Positions 8,244 through 17,075 are shown, numbered from the stretch's first letter. The stretch is DNA of 22,273 nucleotides from CAYOBW01 sp964402115 (GCA_964402115.1 CAYOBW010000111.1:1-22273), one strand, 5' to 3'. Notes: generated from the letters alone by a model not told the origin. Numbers and translations: made by a program.

Positions 8244-8330
8244 GGCTCGCGAGGACGCTCGCCCTCCCATGGTGTTTGGTCAAGCCGGAGGTGAGGCAAC
8301 GAAAGCGGGGGGCGAGCGTCCTCGCGAGCC
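8244..8330. repeat. Perfect 21-bp inverted repeat, REP/MITE-like element
   Basis: Bases 8244-8264 and 8310-8330 are exact reverse complements over 21 bp, separated by 45 bases. The arms contain GCGAGGACGCTCGCC. It sits in the 254-base space between the end of the giant repeat gene (8420) and the tetR promoter (8165). It could limit read-through from the giant gene, but no T-run follows. I associate hairpins of this sequence type with dispersed intergenic repeats in verrucomicrobial genomes, from memory and unverified. Confidence 0.75.
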
Positions 8331-8419
8331 GCTGACGCATGGAAGGAACCAATTGGGCAGTTCCAGCCGAGTACTCCCGCAGAACGGGGCAAAGGTGCTG
8401 CGTTCCCGTTTTCCTGGGC

Positions 8420-11400
8420 TCACCGCATGATGAACTGTGTGCCGAACGAAATGTCGCGCACAGTCAACGTCACGGCCGATCCCGGCCCGTAGTGGATGGC
8501 GTACGACTTGCCGCCGGCCAGGATCTCGCCGCCTTCGGGCTTGTTCTTGAACTGGCCCGTGCGATTGGCGAACCCCGTGCAGATGGTGAAACTCGTGTCC
8601 GTCGGCGGCTTGAAGCCGTCCGGCACCGAGACGACGAGCGTGGCGTTGTTCAGCCGAAGCTCGCCCGCGCCGGCGTTCACGATCTGATCGTACTCCGTTC
8701 CGGGCGCGTAGCCTTGCAGATCCACCGCCAGCGTCGCGCCCTCGTTAAACTCCACGTTGCCGTTCAAGCGCCACTGGGCCACGGTGTTCGTGCCGGCCGG
8801 CGCGAGCGTGCCCGCGGGGCCCACGTGCACGGCGCTGCCGAGCGTGCCGTTGCCACCCAGCGTGCCCGCGTTCACGGTGTAGGCCGCCCCCGTCGTGTGG
8901 TTGCCGTTGACCAGCAGCGTGCCGCCGTCCACGGTCGTCGTGCCGTTGTAGCCGGGATTCAGCGCGAGGGTGAGCGTGCCCGTGCCCGTCTTCCGGAAAC
9001 CGCCCGTGCCCGTCAGGGCGCCCGTGTAGGTGGTGCTCTGGTTGTTGTTACCGACCGAGAGCTGCCCCGTCAGGTTCTGGATCGTCGCGCCGGCGCCCTT
9101 CAGGCCGCCCAGCACCGCGTTCTGGCCGTTGAGGTTCAGCGTGCCGTTGGCCGCGATGCCGGTTGCGTCGAAGGTGCTGTTCTGGAGCGCCAGCGCGTGG
9201 TCGAGCCGGATCGTGCCGGTTCCGACACCGGGATTGCGGAAGACCGTGTCGCCGGTGAAAGTGCTGGCCACCGTCAGAATGAGTTGGCCGCCGTCGCTCT
9301 TGACCAGACGCCCCGTCCCTGAGATGGCGCTGTTCACAGTAATGTCCTTGCCCCAGCCGGCATAGAACACGCCATCGCCGCTCTCAAGAAGGATGCCGCG
9401 GTTGGCGTTGATGGTCAGGAAGGAGTCGTTGTTCTGAAGAATCCCGCTGTTCCGCAGCACGATGTTGTCGGCGTCGAACGCGCCGGGCACCGCGCCGAGA
9501 TAGTTGTCGCTGGCAACACGCGCCTGGCCATTGTCCACGAGCAGGCCGCCGCTGAAGGTGTTGACGGTGTTCAACGTCAGCACATCGCCGTTCTTCGTCG
9601 TTGTGTTCAGGACGGCCAGGCGCACATCGCCGGAGATCGCCGCGCCCAGCGTCCGGTCGCCGGAATTGAGCAGGTTCAACCGCAGCGTGCCCGTCGTCGC
9701 GCCGGAGTTGATCACGCTGCCGCCCGTGCCCTGCAGGTAGCGGATGGTTTCCTCGCAGCCGTTCAGGTCGAACGAGCCGCTGTTGATGGTGAGCGCGGCG
9801 GCATTGTCGAGCTGCTCGTGCGCCAGCAGCTTCACGGTGCCGCCGGCGAGCGTGAGGCCGCCCGGGCCGATGGCGTTCACGCCGGCCGTCTTGTTGAGGT
9901 CGAGCTCGCCGCTGGCGTTGGCCGTCGTCATCCCGGTCATGGTGTTGGCCAGCGTGCCGGCCAGCGTCAGGATGCCCTGATTCGCGGACGTCGTACCGCC
10001 GTGGCTGAGGACGCCGCTGAGGGTCTGGTTGCCCGCGCCGGTCTTGACCAGGTTGATGGCGCCGCTGTCGGCCGTGTGGATGTTACCCGAGAAGGCGCCC
10101 GTCCCGCCCGCCACGCCGAGGGTCAGCGCGTGCGTGTTGTTCTGCCCCTTGGAGATCGTGCCCGCGCCGGTCAGCGCGTCCACCGTGATGGCGCTGTCCC
10201 ACAGCTTCACCGTTGCCCCGCCGGCGATGTTCAGCGACGCCTGGTTGGCGCTCCAGTTGCCGGCCATGTACTCGTTGCGGAGCGTGCCGGCCTGCACGTC
10301 AACAAGGCTGCCGGCCGCGAGCGAAACGTAAACGGGCATGCCGTTGCGCCCCAGTTGCAGCTCGCCGGTGCCGGACTTGAGGATCGTTCCGGCGCCGTTG
10401 AAGGTCACGCCGGCGGGCGTGCCGACGTTCCACGTGCTGCCCAGGGCGATTTCGAGCGTCCGGCCGCTGTTGACGGTGAAGGTCTGGGCCAGCGTGCCGC
10501 GGGCCAGGTTGGTCGTGTTGGTCAACACCAGCTTGCCGTCGTTGACCGTGGTCGCGCCCGTGTAGTTGATGTTGCCGCCGGAGAGGGTCTGCGTCCCCGT
10601 GCCGATCTTCGCGAGCGAACCGGCCCCGGTGAGTGTACCGGTGAACGCCACGTCCTGGTTGTTGTTGCCCACCGAGACCGCGCCGGTGAAGTTGTTGATG
10701 GTCGCCCCCGCCCCCTTCAAGCCCCCGAGCGTGGCGCTCAGACCATTGAGGTCCAGTATGCCGTTCCCGCCGATGCCCGTCGCATCGAAGGTGCTGTTCT
10801 GCAGGGCCAGGGCATGGTCGAGCCGGATCGTGCCGACGCCGGGGGTGCGGAATACGGTGTCGCCGGTAAACGTGTTCGCCCCGGCCAGAAGCAACCTGCC
10901 GCCGTCGCTCTTCACCAGGCGGCCCGGCCCGGAAATGGCGCTGTTGACGGTGATATCCTTGTTCCAGCCCGTGTAGAACACGCCATCGTTGGCCTCCAGG
11001 AAGATGCCGCGGTTGACGCTGATGGTCAGGTAGGAGTCGAAGTTCTGCAGCACGCCGCTGTTCTTCAGCGTGATATGCGCCGGCTCCGGGATCGCCGGCA
11101 ACCCGCCGAGCGGGGTTTCGGTGGCGACCCGCACCTGGCCATTGTCGATCACCAGCCCGCCCGTGAAGGTGTTGGCGCCGCCCAGCACCTGGACGTCCGT
11201 GTTCTTCGTGGTCGCATTGGCGACCACCAGCCGGACGCTGCCGTTCACCTGGCCGTTGCAGGTCTGGGTGCCAGAGTTGGCCAGGTTCGCCGTCAGCACC
11301 GCCGTGCCGCCGCCGCTGTTGATCACGGCGCCGCTGTTGCCCTGGAGCAGCTTGACGGTTTCGTTGCAGCCGTTCAGGTCGAACGTGCCGCCGTTCAGCG

Positions 11401-14400
11401 CCAGCGCGGCGCTGTCGCTGATCTGGTCCGCCGCGAGCAACTTGGCCGTGCCGCCCACGACGCTCAGGCCGCCCACGCCGACGGCATCCACGCCCGGCGT
11501 CTTGTTCAGGTGCAACTCGCCGGCATTCACCGTCGTCCAGCCCGCATGCGTGTTGGCGGCCGTGCCGGCCAGGACCTGCGTGCCCGCGCCGCTCTTCGCC
11601 AGCGCCAGGTACGTCTGCGCGTTCTGGAGCACGCCGCTGAACGTGCCGGAGCCGTCGTTCACGCCGACGGTCAGCGTGCGGGTGGCGCCGCCGCCCTGGT
11701 TCTTGGCCACCGTGCCGGCGCCAGTCAGCGCGTCCACGCGGGCATCGTTGCCATCCCAGATGTCGAACGTCGCACCGGCGGCGATGTTCAGCGCAGCCTT
11801 GTTGCCCGTCCAATTCTGCCCGGCCCAGCCGCCGTTGCGGATCGCGCCGCCCTGGATGTCGATCGTGCCGCCGGTCATGCCCATGACCACGACGTAGCTG
11901 TTGTTGCCCTGCTCGTCCAGCGCCAGCAACCCCACGCCGCTCTTGCGCAGGATGCCCGTGCCGCTGATCGCGGTCGTCGCCGTCGAGCCAATGACGTGCG
12001 TGCCGCTGACGTTGAAATCCAGCACGCCGCTGCTGCCGATGCTGAGGTCCGCCGGCGAGCCGCCGTTGGCGTAGGAGGTGCAGTTGGAGAACACCAGGCA
12101 CCCCGCGTTGACCGTCGTATTGCCCGTGAAGTTGATGCTACCGCCGGAGAGCACCTGCGTGCCTGTGCCAATCTTCGTAAGCGAGCCGGAGCCGCTGAGC
12201 GTACCCGTGTAGGTCACGTCCTGGTTGTTGTTGCCCAGCGAAACGGCGCCGGTGAAGTTGTTGATGGCCGCGCCCGCGCCCTTGAGCCCGCCGAGCGTGG
12301 CGGACAGGTTGTTGAGGTTGAGCGTGCCGTTCCCGCCGATGCCCGTCGCGTCGAAGGTGCTGTTCTGCAGCGCCAGCGCATGGTTCAGCACGATGCCGCC
12401 GGGGCCCGCGCCATTGACCGTGCTGAACACCGTGTCGCCCGAGAACGTGTTGGCCGTGTTCAACCGCAGCCAGCCGCCGTCGCTCTTCATCAGCCGCCCC
12501 GCGCCGGAGACGGCGCCGTTGAGGGCAATGTCCAGGCCCCAGCCGCAGAAGAAGACGCCGTCGCCGCCGCCGAGCACCAGCCCGCGGTTGGCATTCAAGT
12601 CGAGGAACGCCTCGTTGTTCTGCAGCACGCCGCCGTTCTGCAGGGTGATGTTGGCGGCGTCGAAGACCGCCGGCACCGCGCCCAGGTAGGCGTCATTGGC
12701 GGCGCGGATCTGCCCGTTGTCGATCAACGTGCCACCCGTGTAGCTGTTCGCCACGTTGAAGGTCATCAGATCGGTTCCGCCGCCCGCCTTGGAGTTGGAG
12801 TTCTGCACGGCGATGCGCAGCCGGCCGTTGAAGGCGCTGCCCTGCGTCCGGTTCCCGGAGCTGAGCAGGTTCATCGTCAGCGTGCTGGTTCCCGGCGCCG
12901 TATTGGTCACGATGCCGGAGTCCGACACCCAGCGAATGGTCTGGTTGAAGCCGTTGAGGTCCAGGATTTTCCCGCCGTAGATCTGCACTGTCGTGGTCAC
13001 GGGCAGGCGGTCGTCGCCGCCGGCCAGCTTGATCGAGCCGTCCGTGATCAGCGTGCTGCCGGCGTAGGTGCTGGCGCCGCCGAGGATCAGGGCCCCGCCG
13101 TCCCGTTTCTCGAGATTGCCGGGGCCCGAGAACGGGCCGTTGATCGTGAGCGTTTGGGCGGGGGCCCAGCCGGCATAAAGCACGCCGTTGCCGTTGCCGA
13201 GGTAGATGCCACGGTTGGCGTCGAGCACAGGCGAGGAGTTGTTGTTCTGCAGCACGCCGCCGTTCTGCAGGGTGACGTTCGCCGCGTCGAGCGCGCCGGG
13301 CACGGCGCCGAGCCCGCTGTCCGCCGTGACGCGGACATGGCCGTTGTCGATCAGCAGCCCGCCCGTGAAGGTGTTGACGCCCGCAAGCGTCAGCACGTCG
13401 GCATTCTTGGTCGTGGAGGCCTGCACGGCCAGCCGCACATTGCCGTCCACCGACCCCGAGAACGTGCGCCCGCCGCTGTTGAGCAGGTTCAGCGTCAGCA
13501 GCCCCTGGCTGCCGCCCGTGTTGCCCACGCTACCGCCGCTGCCCGAAATGGCGCGCACCGTCTCGCTGCAGCCGTTCAAGTCCAGCGTGCCGCCGTTGAC
13601 CGTCGGGAAGGCGCCGTCGCCGATCTGCTGGTTTGCCAGCAGCTTCACCTTGCCGCTGGTCAGCGTGAAGCCGGCCGCGCCGATGGCGTCCACGCCCGCG
13701 GTCTTGTCGAGGTCGAGTTCGCCGCCGTTGACCGTCGTCAGCCCGGTGAAGGTGTTGGCCACCGTACCGGCCAGGGTTTGCGTGCCGACGCCGGTTTTCG
13801 TCAGGCTGAGCGTGCCGCCGTCGCCGTTGTGGATGTAGCCCGAGAAAGTCCCCGTCCCGCCCGCGACGCCGAGGGTCAGCGTGTGTGCACTGCCCTGCCC
13901 CTTCGAGATCGTCCCCGCACCGGTCAGCGCGTCCACCGTAATGGCGCTGTCCCACAGCTTCACCGTCGCCCCGGCGGCGATGTTCAGCGCCGCCTGGTTC
14001 GCGCTCCAGTTGCCGGCCCCGTACTCGTTGCGCAGCGTGCCGGCCTGGACGTCGATGAGGCTGCCGGCCGAGAGAGAAATATAGACCGTCTTCCCGCTCC
14101 GGCCGAACTGCAGCTCGCCCGCGCCGCTCTTCAGCAGCGTACCGGTACCGTTGATGGTCACGCCGGCGGTGGAACCCAGGTCCCAGGTATTGCCGGTGGT
14201 CACGGCGGCTTCCAGCGTCCGCCCGTTGTTGACGGTGATCGTGTGCGCGGGGGCCGTGTTCGCGACGAAGGCCGTGGTATTGGAGAGAATCAGACGCCCG
14301 GCGTCCAGCGTCGTCACGCCCGTATACGTGATGCCGCCGCCAGCCAGGGTCTGCGTGCCGGTGCCGATCTTGGTGAGCGAACCGGATCCGGCCAGCGCTC

Positions 14401-16768
14401 CCGTAAACGCCACGTCCTGGTTGTTGTTGCCGACGGAAACCGCGCCGGTGAAGTTGTTGAGCGCCGCTCCCGCCCCCTTCAAGCCGCCAAGGATGGCGTT
14501 CTGGCCGTTGAGGTTGAGCGTGCCGTTACCGCCGATGCCGGTCGCGTCGAAGGTGCTGTACTGCAGCGCCTGCGCGTGGTCGAGCCGGATCGTGCCGGTT
14601 CCGACACCGGGATTGCGGAAGACGGTGTCCCCCGTGAAGGTGTTGGCCACGGGCAGGATCAGGATGCCGCCGTCGCTCTTCACGACGCGCCCCGGCCCGG
14701 AAATGGCGCCGCTCGCGGTGATGTCCTTGCCCCAGCCGCAGAAGAACACGCCGTCGCCGGCTTCCAGGAAGATGCCGCGGTTGGCGTTGAGGACCAGGTA
14801 CGTGTTGTTGTTCTGCAGCACGCCGCCGTTCTTCAGCGTGACGTTCTGCGCGTCGAAGGCGCCCGGCACGGCGCCGAGGTAGCTCTCGGCGGCGGCCCGC
14901 ACCTGGCCGTTGTCGATGACCAGGCCGCCCGTGAAGGTGCTGGCCACGCTTAACTGCTGCACGTCGGTGTTCTTCGTGATGGCGTCCTTGACCACCACCC
15001 GGACATTGCCGCTGATGCTGCCGCCCAGGGTCCTGGTGCCGGAGTCCTGCAGGTTCAGCGTCAGCACGCTTTGCGTGCCGCCGGAGTTGATGACATTGCC
15101 GTTGTCGGTCAGCCAGCGGATCGTCTGGCTGCAGCCGTTGAGGTCGAACGTCGTGCCGGTGTAGAGCTGCACCGAACTGCTGACGGGGAGGCGATCGGGG
15201 CCGCCCGAGAGCATCAGCGTGCCACCCGTCACCAGCGTCGCTCCGCCGCTGTAGGTGTTGGCGCCGCTGAGGGTGAGCGTGCCCGAACCGGCCTTGGTCA
15301 GACTCGTGTTGCCGCCGATCGTGCCGCTGACGGATCCCGCGGCGTTGTTCTCGCCCACCGTCAGCGTGTTCGGCCCCGCGCCGCTGTTGATGATGTTGCC
15401 CGTGCCGCCGATGCCGTCGAAGCCCTCGCTGAAGCCCCCCATGTCGAACGTGCCGTTGTTCACGACGTCCAGCTGCGTGTAGATCTGGTCGTTGCCCGAG
15501 CCGCCCAGTTTGACCAGGGCGCCGCTGTCGATCGTCAGGCCGGTGCCGCCGGCTCCCAGGGAGTGGACCCCGCCGCTGCTGGTCTTGCCGAGAATCAGGG
15601 TCGCCCCGCTGCGCACGGTGGCCACCGCGCTGTTGTTGTCGTCCGCGCCCGCCAGCGTCAGGGTGCCGGAGTTGACCACGACGGAGCCGTTGGAGATCTT
15701 GTTGTTCAGCGTGACCGCGTCCGTGCGGTTGAAGTGCAGGGCGCCGCCGAGGTTGATCGTGCCCGTGCCGATCGCGCCCGCCGTGCCCCCGTTGCCGATC
15801 TGGAGAATGCCGCCCGTAACGCCGGTCGTGCCGCTGTAGGCGTTGGCGCCCGTCAGGATCAGCGTGCCGCCGCCGCCCTTGGCGAAGGCCATGATCCCCC
15901 CGCCCCCGCCGTTGACGATCGTGCCGGCGAACGTGCCGCTGCCGTTGCTGACGGTGAACGTGCTCGTCCCGGCGCCGTTGTTAACGACCGTGCCGCCGGT
16001 CCCCGTGAGGTTGTTGACGGTCTCGCTCAGCCCGTTGAAGTCGAACGTACCGCTGTTCACCACCATGCTCATGCCGTTGTAGATCTGGTCGCCGCCGCTG
16101 CCGGCGAGCTTCACGGTAGCGCCGGCAATCGTCATGTTGGCGCCCACGGCATGGCCGGAGCCGCTGTTGGGCTTGTTGAAGATCACCGTTCCGCTGTTGG
16201 CGGTGAGACCCATGTTGTTGTTATCGACCACGGTAACGTTGTCGCCCAAGGTCAGCGTGCCCGTGCCGTTCATGATGACCTGATACTGTGTGCCGTTACC
16301 CACCTGGCCGCCGAGGGTGAGGTCGCCCGTGCCGTTGACGGTCATGGTGTTGCCGCCACCGGCCACGATCATGGTCGCGGCGATTGTCGAGGTGCCCGGC
16401 GCGTTGAGGGTGATGGTGGAGCCGTTGGCCATGGTCAGCGTATTGGCGCCGTTGACGGTGTAGTTGCCGCCCCCATTCGGGGCGTTGAACGTGATACCCC
16501 CGGCCGTGATGGCGGTGGTGAGCGTGATCGTACCGAAGGCGCCCAGCGTCCCGCCGCCGATGGTGGCCGTGTCGCCGGCCGCCCACGTGGTATCGCCCGC
16601 GCCGGTGTTCCAGTTGGCGCCGCCGGTGCTCCAGTTGCCGGCGCCGTCGGTGATGGTTGCGCCGTCGCCGGTCGCGATGTCCCACGTCCTGGGAGCCGCC
16701 TGCGCGCCGCCGCCAAGACTCAGCAGGACAATCCACATCGTCGGCACGAACAGTCTGAACATCTTCAT
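8420..16768 (-). CDS. Giant exported autotransporter-associated beta-strand repeat protein
   Basis: This is a 2782-residue surface or secreted protein built of PATR-like beta-strand repeats (short units such as GxGTLTLxGANTYxGGTTVxxGTL), expected to fold as a very long beta-helix. The start is ATG 16768, with GGGAG about seven bases upstream. It gives a clean Sec signal peptide: a basic MKMFR start, a hydrophobic core, and predicted cleavage after GGGAQA at residue 24. The frame stays open to 16864, but those codons cover the promoter and leader. Residues about 25-520 hold simpler PATR repeats beginning with a WSTGGANWN motif. Residues about 520-2560 are long near-identical super-repeats. The last 150 residues are the closing domain usual for such proteins (TLAPAGTN, EYDQIVNAG). 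There is no autotransporter barrel, PEP-CTERM tail or obvious type IX sorting domain, and it ends FGTQFIMR. Function is unknown; adhesion or cell-surface coating are possibilities. Confidence 0.9.
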   Translation of the reverse strand: MKMFRLFVPTMWIVLLSLGGGAQAAPRTWDIATGDGATITDGAGNWSTGGANWNTGAGDTTWAAGDTATIGGGTLGAFGTITLTTAITAGGITFNAPNGGGNYTVNGANTLTMANGSTITLNAPGTSTIAATMIVAGGGNTMTVNGTGDLTLGGQVGNGTQYQVIMNGTGTLTLGDNVTVVDNNNMGLTANSGTVIFNKPNSGSGHAVGANMTIAGATVKLAGSGGDQIYNGMSMVVNSGTFDFNGLSETVNNLTGTGGTVVNNGAGTSTFTVSNGSGTFAGTIVNGGGGGIMAFAKGGGGTLILTGANAYSGTTGVTGGILQIGNGGTAGAIGTGTINLGGALHFNRTDAVTLNNKISNGSVVVNSGTLTLAGADDNNSAVATVRSGATLILGKTSSGGVHSLGAGGTGLTIDSGALVKLGGSGNDQIYTQLDVVNNGTFDMGGFSEGFDGIGGTGNIINSGAGPNTLTVGENNAAGSVSGTIGGNTSLTKAGSGTLTLSGANTYSGGATLVTGGTLMLSGGPDRLPVSSSVQLYTGTTFDLNGCSQTIRWLTDNGNVINSGGTQSVLTLNLQDSGTRTLGGSISGNVRVVVKDAITKNTDVQQLSVASTFTGGLVIDNGQVRAAAESYLGAVPGAFDAQNVTLKNGGVLQNNNTYLVLNANRGIFLEAGDGVFFCGWGKDITASGAISGPGRVVKSDGGILILPVANTFTGDTVFRNPGVGTGTIRLDHAQALQYSTFDATGIGGNGTLNLNGQNAILGGLKGAGAALNNFTGAVSVGNNNQDVAFTGALAGSGSLTKIGTGTQTLAGGGITYTGVTTLDAGRLILSNTTAFVANTAPAHTITVNNGRTLEAAVTTGNTWDLGSTAGVTINGTGTLLKSGAGELQFGRSGKTVYISLSAGSLIDVQAGTLRNEYGAGNWSANQAALNIAAGATVKLWDSAITVDALTGAGTISKGQGSAHTLTLGVAGGTGTFSGYIHNGDGGTLSLTKTGVGTQTLAGTVANTFTGLTTVNGGELDLDKTAGVDAIGAAGFTLTSGKVKLLANQQIGDGAFPTVNGGTLDLNGCSETVRAISGSGGSVGNTGGSQGLLTLNLLNSGGRTFSGSVDGNVRLAVQASTTKNADVLTLAGVNTFTGGLLIDNGHVRVTADSGLGAVPGALDAANVTLQNGGVLQNNNSSPVLDANRGIYLGNGNGVLYAGWAPAQTLTINGPFSGPGNLEKRDGGALILGGASTYAGSTLITDGSIKLAGGDDRLPVTTTVQIYGGKILDLNGFNQTIRWVSDSGIVTNTAPGTSTLTMNLLSSGNRTQGSAFNGRLRIAVQNSNSKAGGGTDLMTFNVANSYTGGTLIDNGQIRAANDAYLGAVPAVFDAANITLQNGGVLQNNEAFLDLNANRGLVLGGGDGVFFCGWGLDIALNGAVSGAGRLMKSDGGWLRLNTANTFSGDTVFSTVNGAGPGGIVLNHALALQNSTFDATGIGGNGTLNLNNLSATLGGLKGAGAAINNFTGAVSLGNNNQDVTYTGTLSGSGSLTKIGTGTQVLSGGSINFTGNTTVNAGCLVFSNCTSYANGGSPADLSIGSSGVLDFNVSGTHVIGSTATTAISGTGILRKSGVGLLALDEQGNNSYVVVMGMTGGTIDIQGGAIRNGGWAGQNWTGNKAALNIAAGATFDIWDGNDARVDALTGAGTVAKNQGGGATRTLTVGVNDGSGTFSGVLQNAQTYLALAKSGAGTQVLAGTAANTHAGWTTVNAGELHLNKTPGVDAVGVGGLSVVGGTAKLLAADQISDSAALALNGGTFDLNGCNETVKLLQGNSGAVINSGGGTAVLTANLANSGTQTCNGQVNGSVRLVVANATTKNTDVQVLGGANTFTGGLVIDNGQVRVATETPLGGLPAIPEPAHITLKNSGVLQNFDSYLTISVNRGIFLEANDGVFYTGWNKDITVNSAISGPGRLVKSDGGRLLLAGANTFTGDTVFRTPGVGTIRLDHALALQNSTFDATGIGGNGILDLNGLSATLGGLKGAGATINNFTGAVSVGNNNQDVAFTGTLTGAGSLAKIGTGTQTLSGGNINYTGATTVNDGKLVLTNTTNLARGTLAQTFTVNSGRTLEIALGSTWNVGTPAGVTFNGAGTILKSGTGELQLGRNGMPVYVSLAAGSLVDVQAGTLRNEYMAGNWSANQASLNIAGGATVKLWDSAITVDALTGAGTISKGQNNTHALTLGVAGGTGAFSGNIHTADSGAINLVKTGAGNQTLSGVLSHGGTTSANQGILTLAGTLANTMTGMTTANASGELDLNKTAGVNAIGPGGLTLAGGTVKLLAHEQLDNAAALTINSGSFDLNGCEETIRYLQGTGGSVINSGATTGTLRLNLLNSGDRTLGAAISGDVRLAVLNTTTKNGDVLTLNTVNTFSGGLLVDNGQARVASDNYLGAVPGAFDADNIVLRNSGILQNNDSFLTINANRGILLESGDGVFYAGWGKDITVNSAISGTGRLVKSDGGQLILTVASTFTGDTVFRNPGVGTGTIRLDHALALQNSTFDATGIAANGTLNLNGQNAVLGGLKGAGATIQNLTGQLSVGNNNQSTTYTGALTGTGGFRKTGTGTLTLALNPGYNGTTTVDGGTLLVNGNHTTGAAYTVNAGTLGGNGTLGSAVHVGPAGTLAPAGTNTVAQWRLNGNVEFNEGATLAVDLQGYAPGTEYDQIVNAGAGELRLNNATLVVSVPDGFKPPTDTSFTICTGFANRTGQFKNKPEGGEILAGGKSYAIHYGPGSAVTLTVRDISFGTQFIMR
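9193..9244. repeat. 52-bp direct repeat, copy A (with 14572-14623)
   Basis: These 52 bases are identical, position for position, to 14572-14623, 5379 bases away. Both encode the GTGTIRLDHA region of the super-repeat, in the last and the first unit respectively. The same segment in the middle units differs, so this pair stands out. Confidence 0.85.
10167..10316. repeat. 150-bp near-identical direct repeat, copy A (with 13920-14069)
   Basis: Aligned by eye without gaps, this block differs from 13920-14069 at about 11 of 150 positions. It encodes the segment from SLxDVQAGTLRNEY through SANQAxLNIA to ITVDALTGAG. Several differences are at third codon positions. Confidence 0.75.
13920..14069. repeat. 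150-bp near-identical direct repeat, copy B (with 10167-10316)
   Basis: Partner of 10167-10316, in the first super-repeat unit. The middle unit carries only a more diverged version (about 11700-11860). Confidence 0.75.
14572..14623. repeat. 52-bp direct repeat, copy B (with 9193-9244)
   Basis: Exact copy of 9193-9244 in the first super-repeat unit. Flanking bases diverge on both sides, which bounds the identity to this block. Confidence 0.85.
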
Positions 16769-16787
16769 CGGCGCTCTCCCGTCCCGA

Positions 16788-16826
16788 TTGCACGTGTGCA
16801 AGGATGGCCATTTTTTCTCATGGCCA
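16788..16826. promoter_or_regulatory. Two inverted repeats in the leader of the giant gene
   Basis: Within the predicted leader, TTGCAC and GTGCAA (16788-16793 and 16796-16801) form a palindrome with a two-base centre, a shape typical of protein-bound operators. Next to it TGGCCAT and ATGGCCA (16805-16811 and 16820-16826) form a 7-bp stem with an 8-base loop containing a homopolymer run. Either could control expression after initiation. No cognate regulator can be named. Confidence 0.4.
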
Positions 16827-16835
16827 CTTTTGGGG

Positions 16836-16864
16836 AGTATACACCTGCCAACCGGTCGAAGCAA
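16836..16864 (-). promoter_or_regulatory. Sigma70-type promoter of the giant repeat protein gene
   Basis: On the minus strand TTGCTT (16864-16859) is followed after exactly 17 bases by TATACT (16841-16836), a five-of-six -10 match. Transcription would begin near 16829, giving a leader of about 60 bases before ATG 16768. No other pair this good was seen upstream. Confidence 0.6.
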
Positions 16865-17026
16865 GGTCCGTTTGGGCCGCGCCAGCCATTCGGGCGCATC
16901 TGTGATCTATTGACTTGCGCTCGCCCCACCGGTCGGCGCAACGCCAGTCTCGAGGTTCGGCGAGCTTGCGAGCCGTAACCCACCCGATGGTCGGCGACGT
17001 GTATTTGTCCAGCCTTCGATTTCCCA

Positions 17027-17075
17027 TCGTCCTCGTCCTCGTCCTCGATTCCCTCGTTTGTCTCTTCGAGGACGA
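17027..17075. repeat. TCGTCC microsatellite with hairpin
   Basis: Three tandem TCGTCC units end in TCGA at 17048. The last ten bases (17039-17048) pair perfectly with 17066-17075 across a 17-base loop. Slippage within the array would change the stem register. Confidence 0.6.

Larger units (their letters stand above)
9392..14780 (-). repeat. Five long super-repeats inside the giant protein (four long spacings' worth, one copy shortened)
   Basis: The NANRGI-type landmark (GATGCCGCGG or a variant on the plus strand) recurs at 14771, 13206, 12578, 11003 and 9392. The spacings are 1565, 628, 1575 and 1611 bases, so the unit is about 520-540 residues with one shortened copy. Each full unit runs in order DLNGC, TTKNxDV, NTFTGG, DNGQVR, LGAVPGAFDA, GVLQNN, KSDGG, TFDATGIGGNG, GGLKGAGA, GNNNQDV, SANQAALNIA and ITVDALTGAGT. 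The second unit stops after its KRDGG block and goes straight to a DRLPV segment. The features mark landmark positions, not exact unit boundaries. Confidence 0.85.

Noticed and set aside
9392..14780. A CRISPR-like array, because similar blocks recur
   Set aside because: The repeats are more than 600 bases apart, protein-coding and in frame, with no short constant repeat, unique spacers or cas genes.
9818..14953. A 1711-codon plus-strand open frame opposite the giant repeat gene
   Set aside because: It is antisense to a clear signal-peptide-bearing repeat protein, translates to Arg/Ala/Val/Gly-rich sequence with no domain, and follows from GC codon bias plus the internal repeats. It has no ribosome-binding site worth noting.
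15071..16978. A 635-codon plus-strand open frame across the N-terminal half of the giant gene and its promoter
   Set aside because: Antisense shadow of the repeat gene, with low-complexity Arg/Ala/Val content and no motif.
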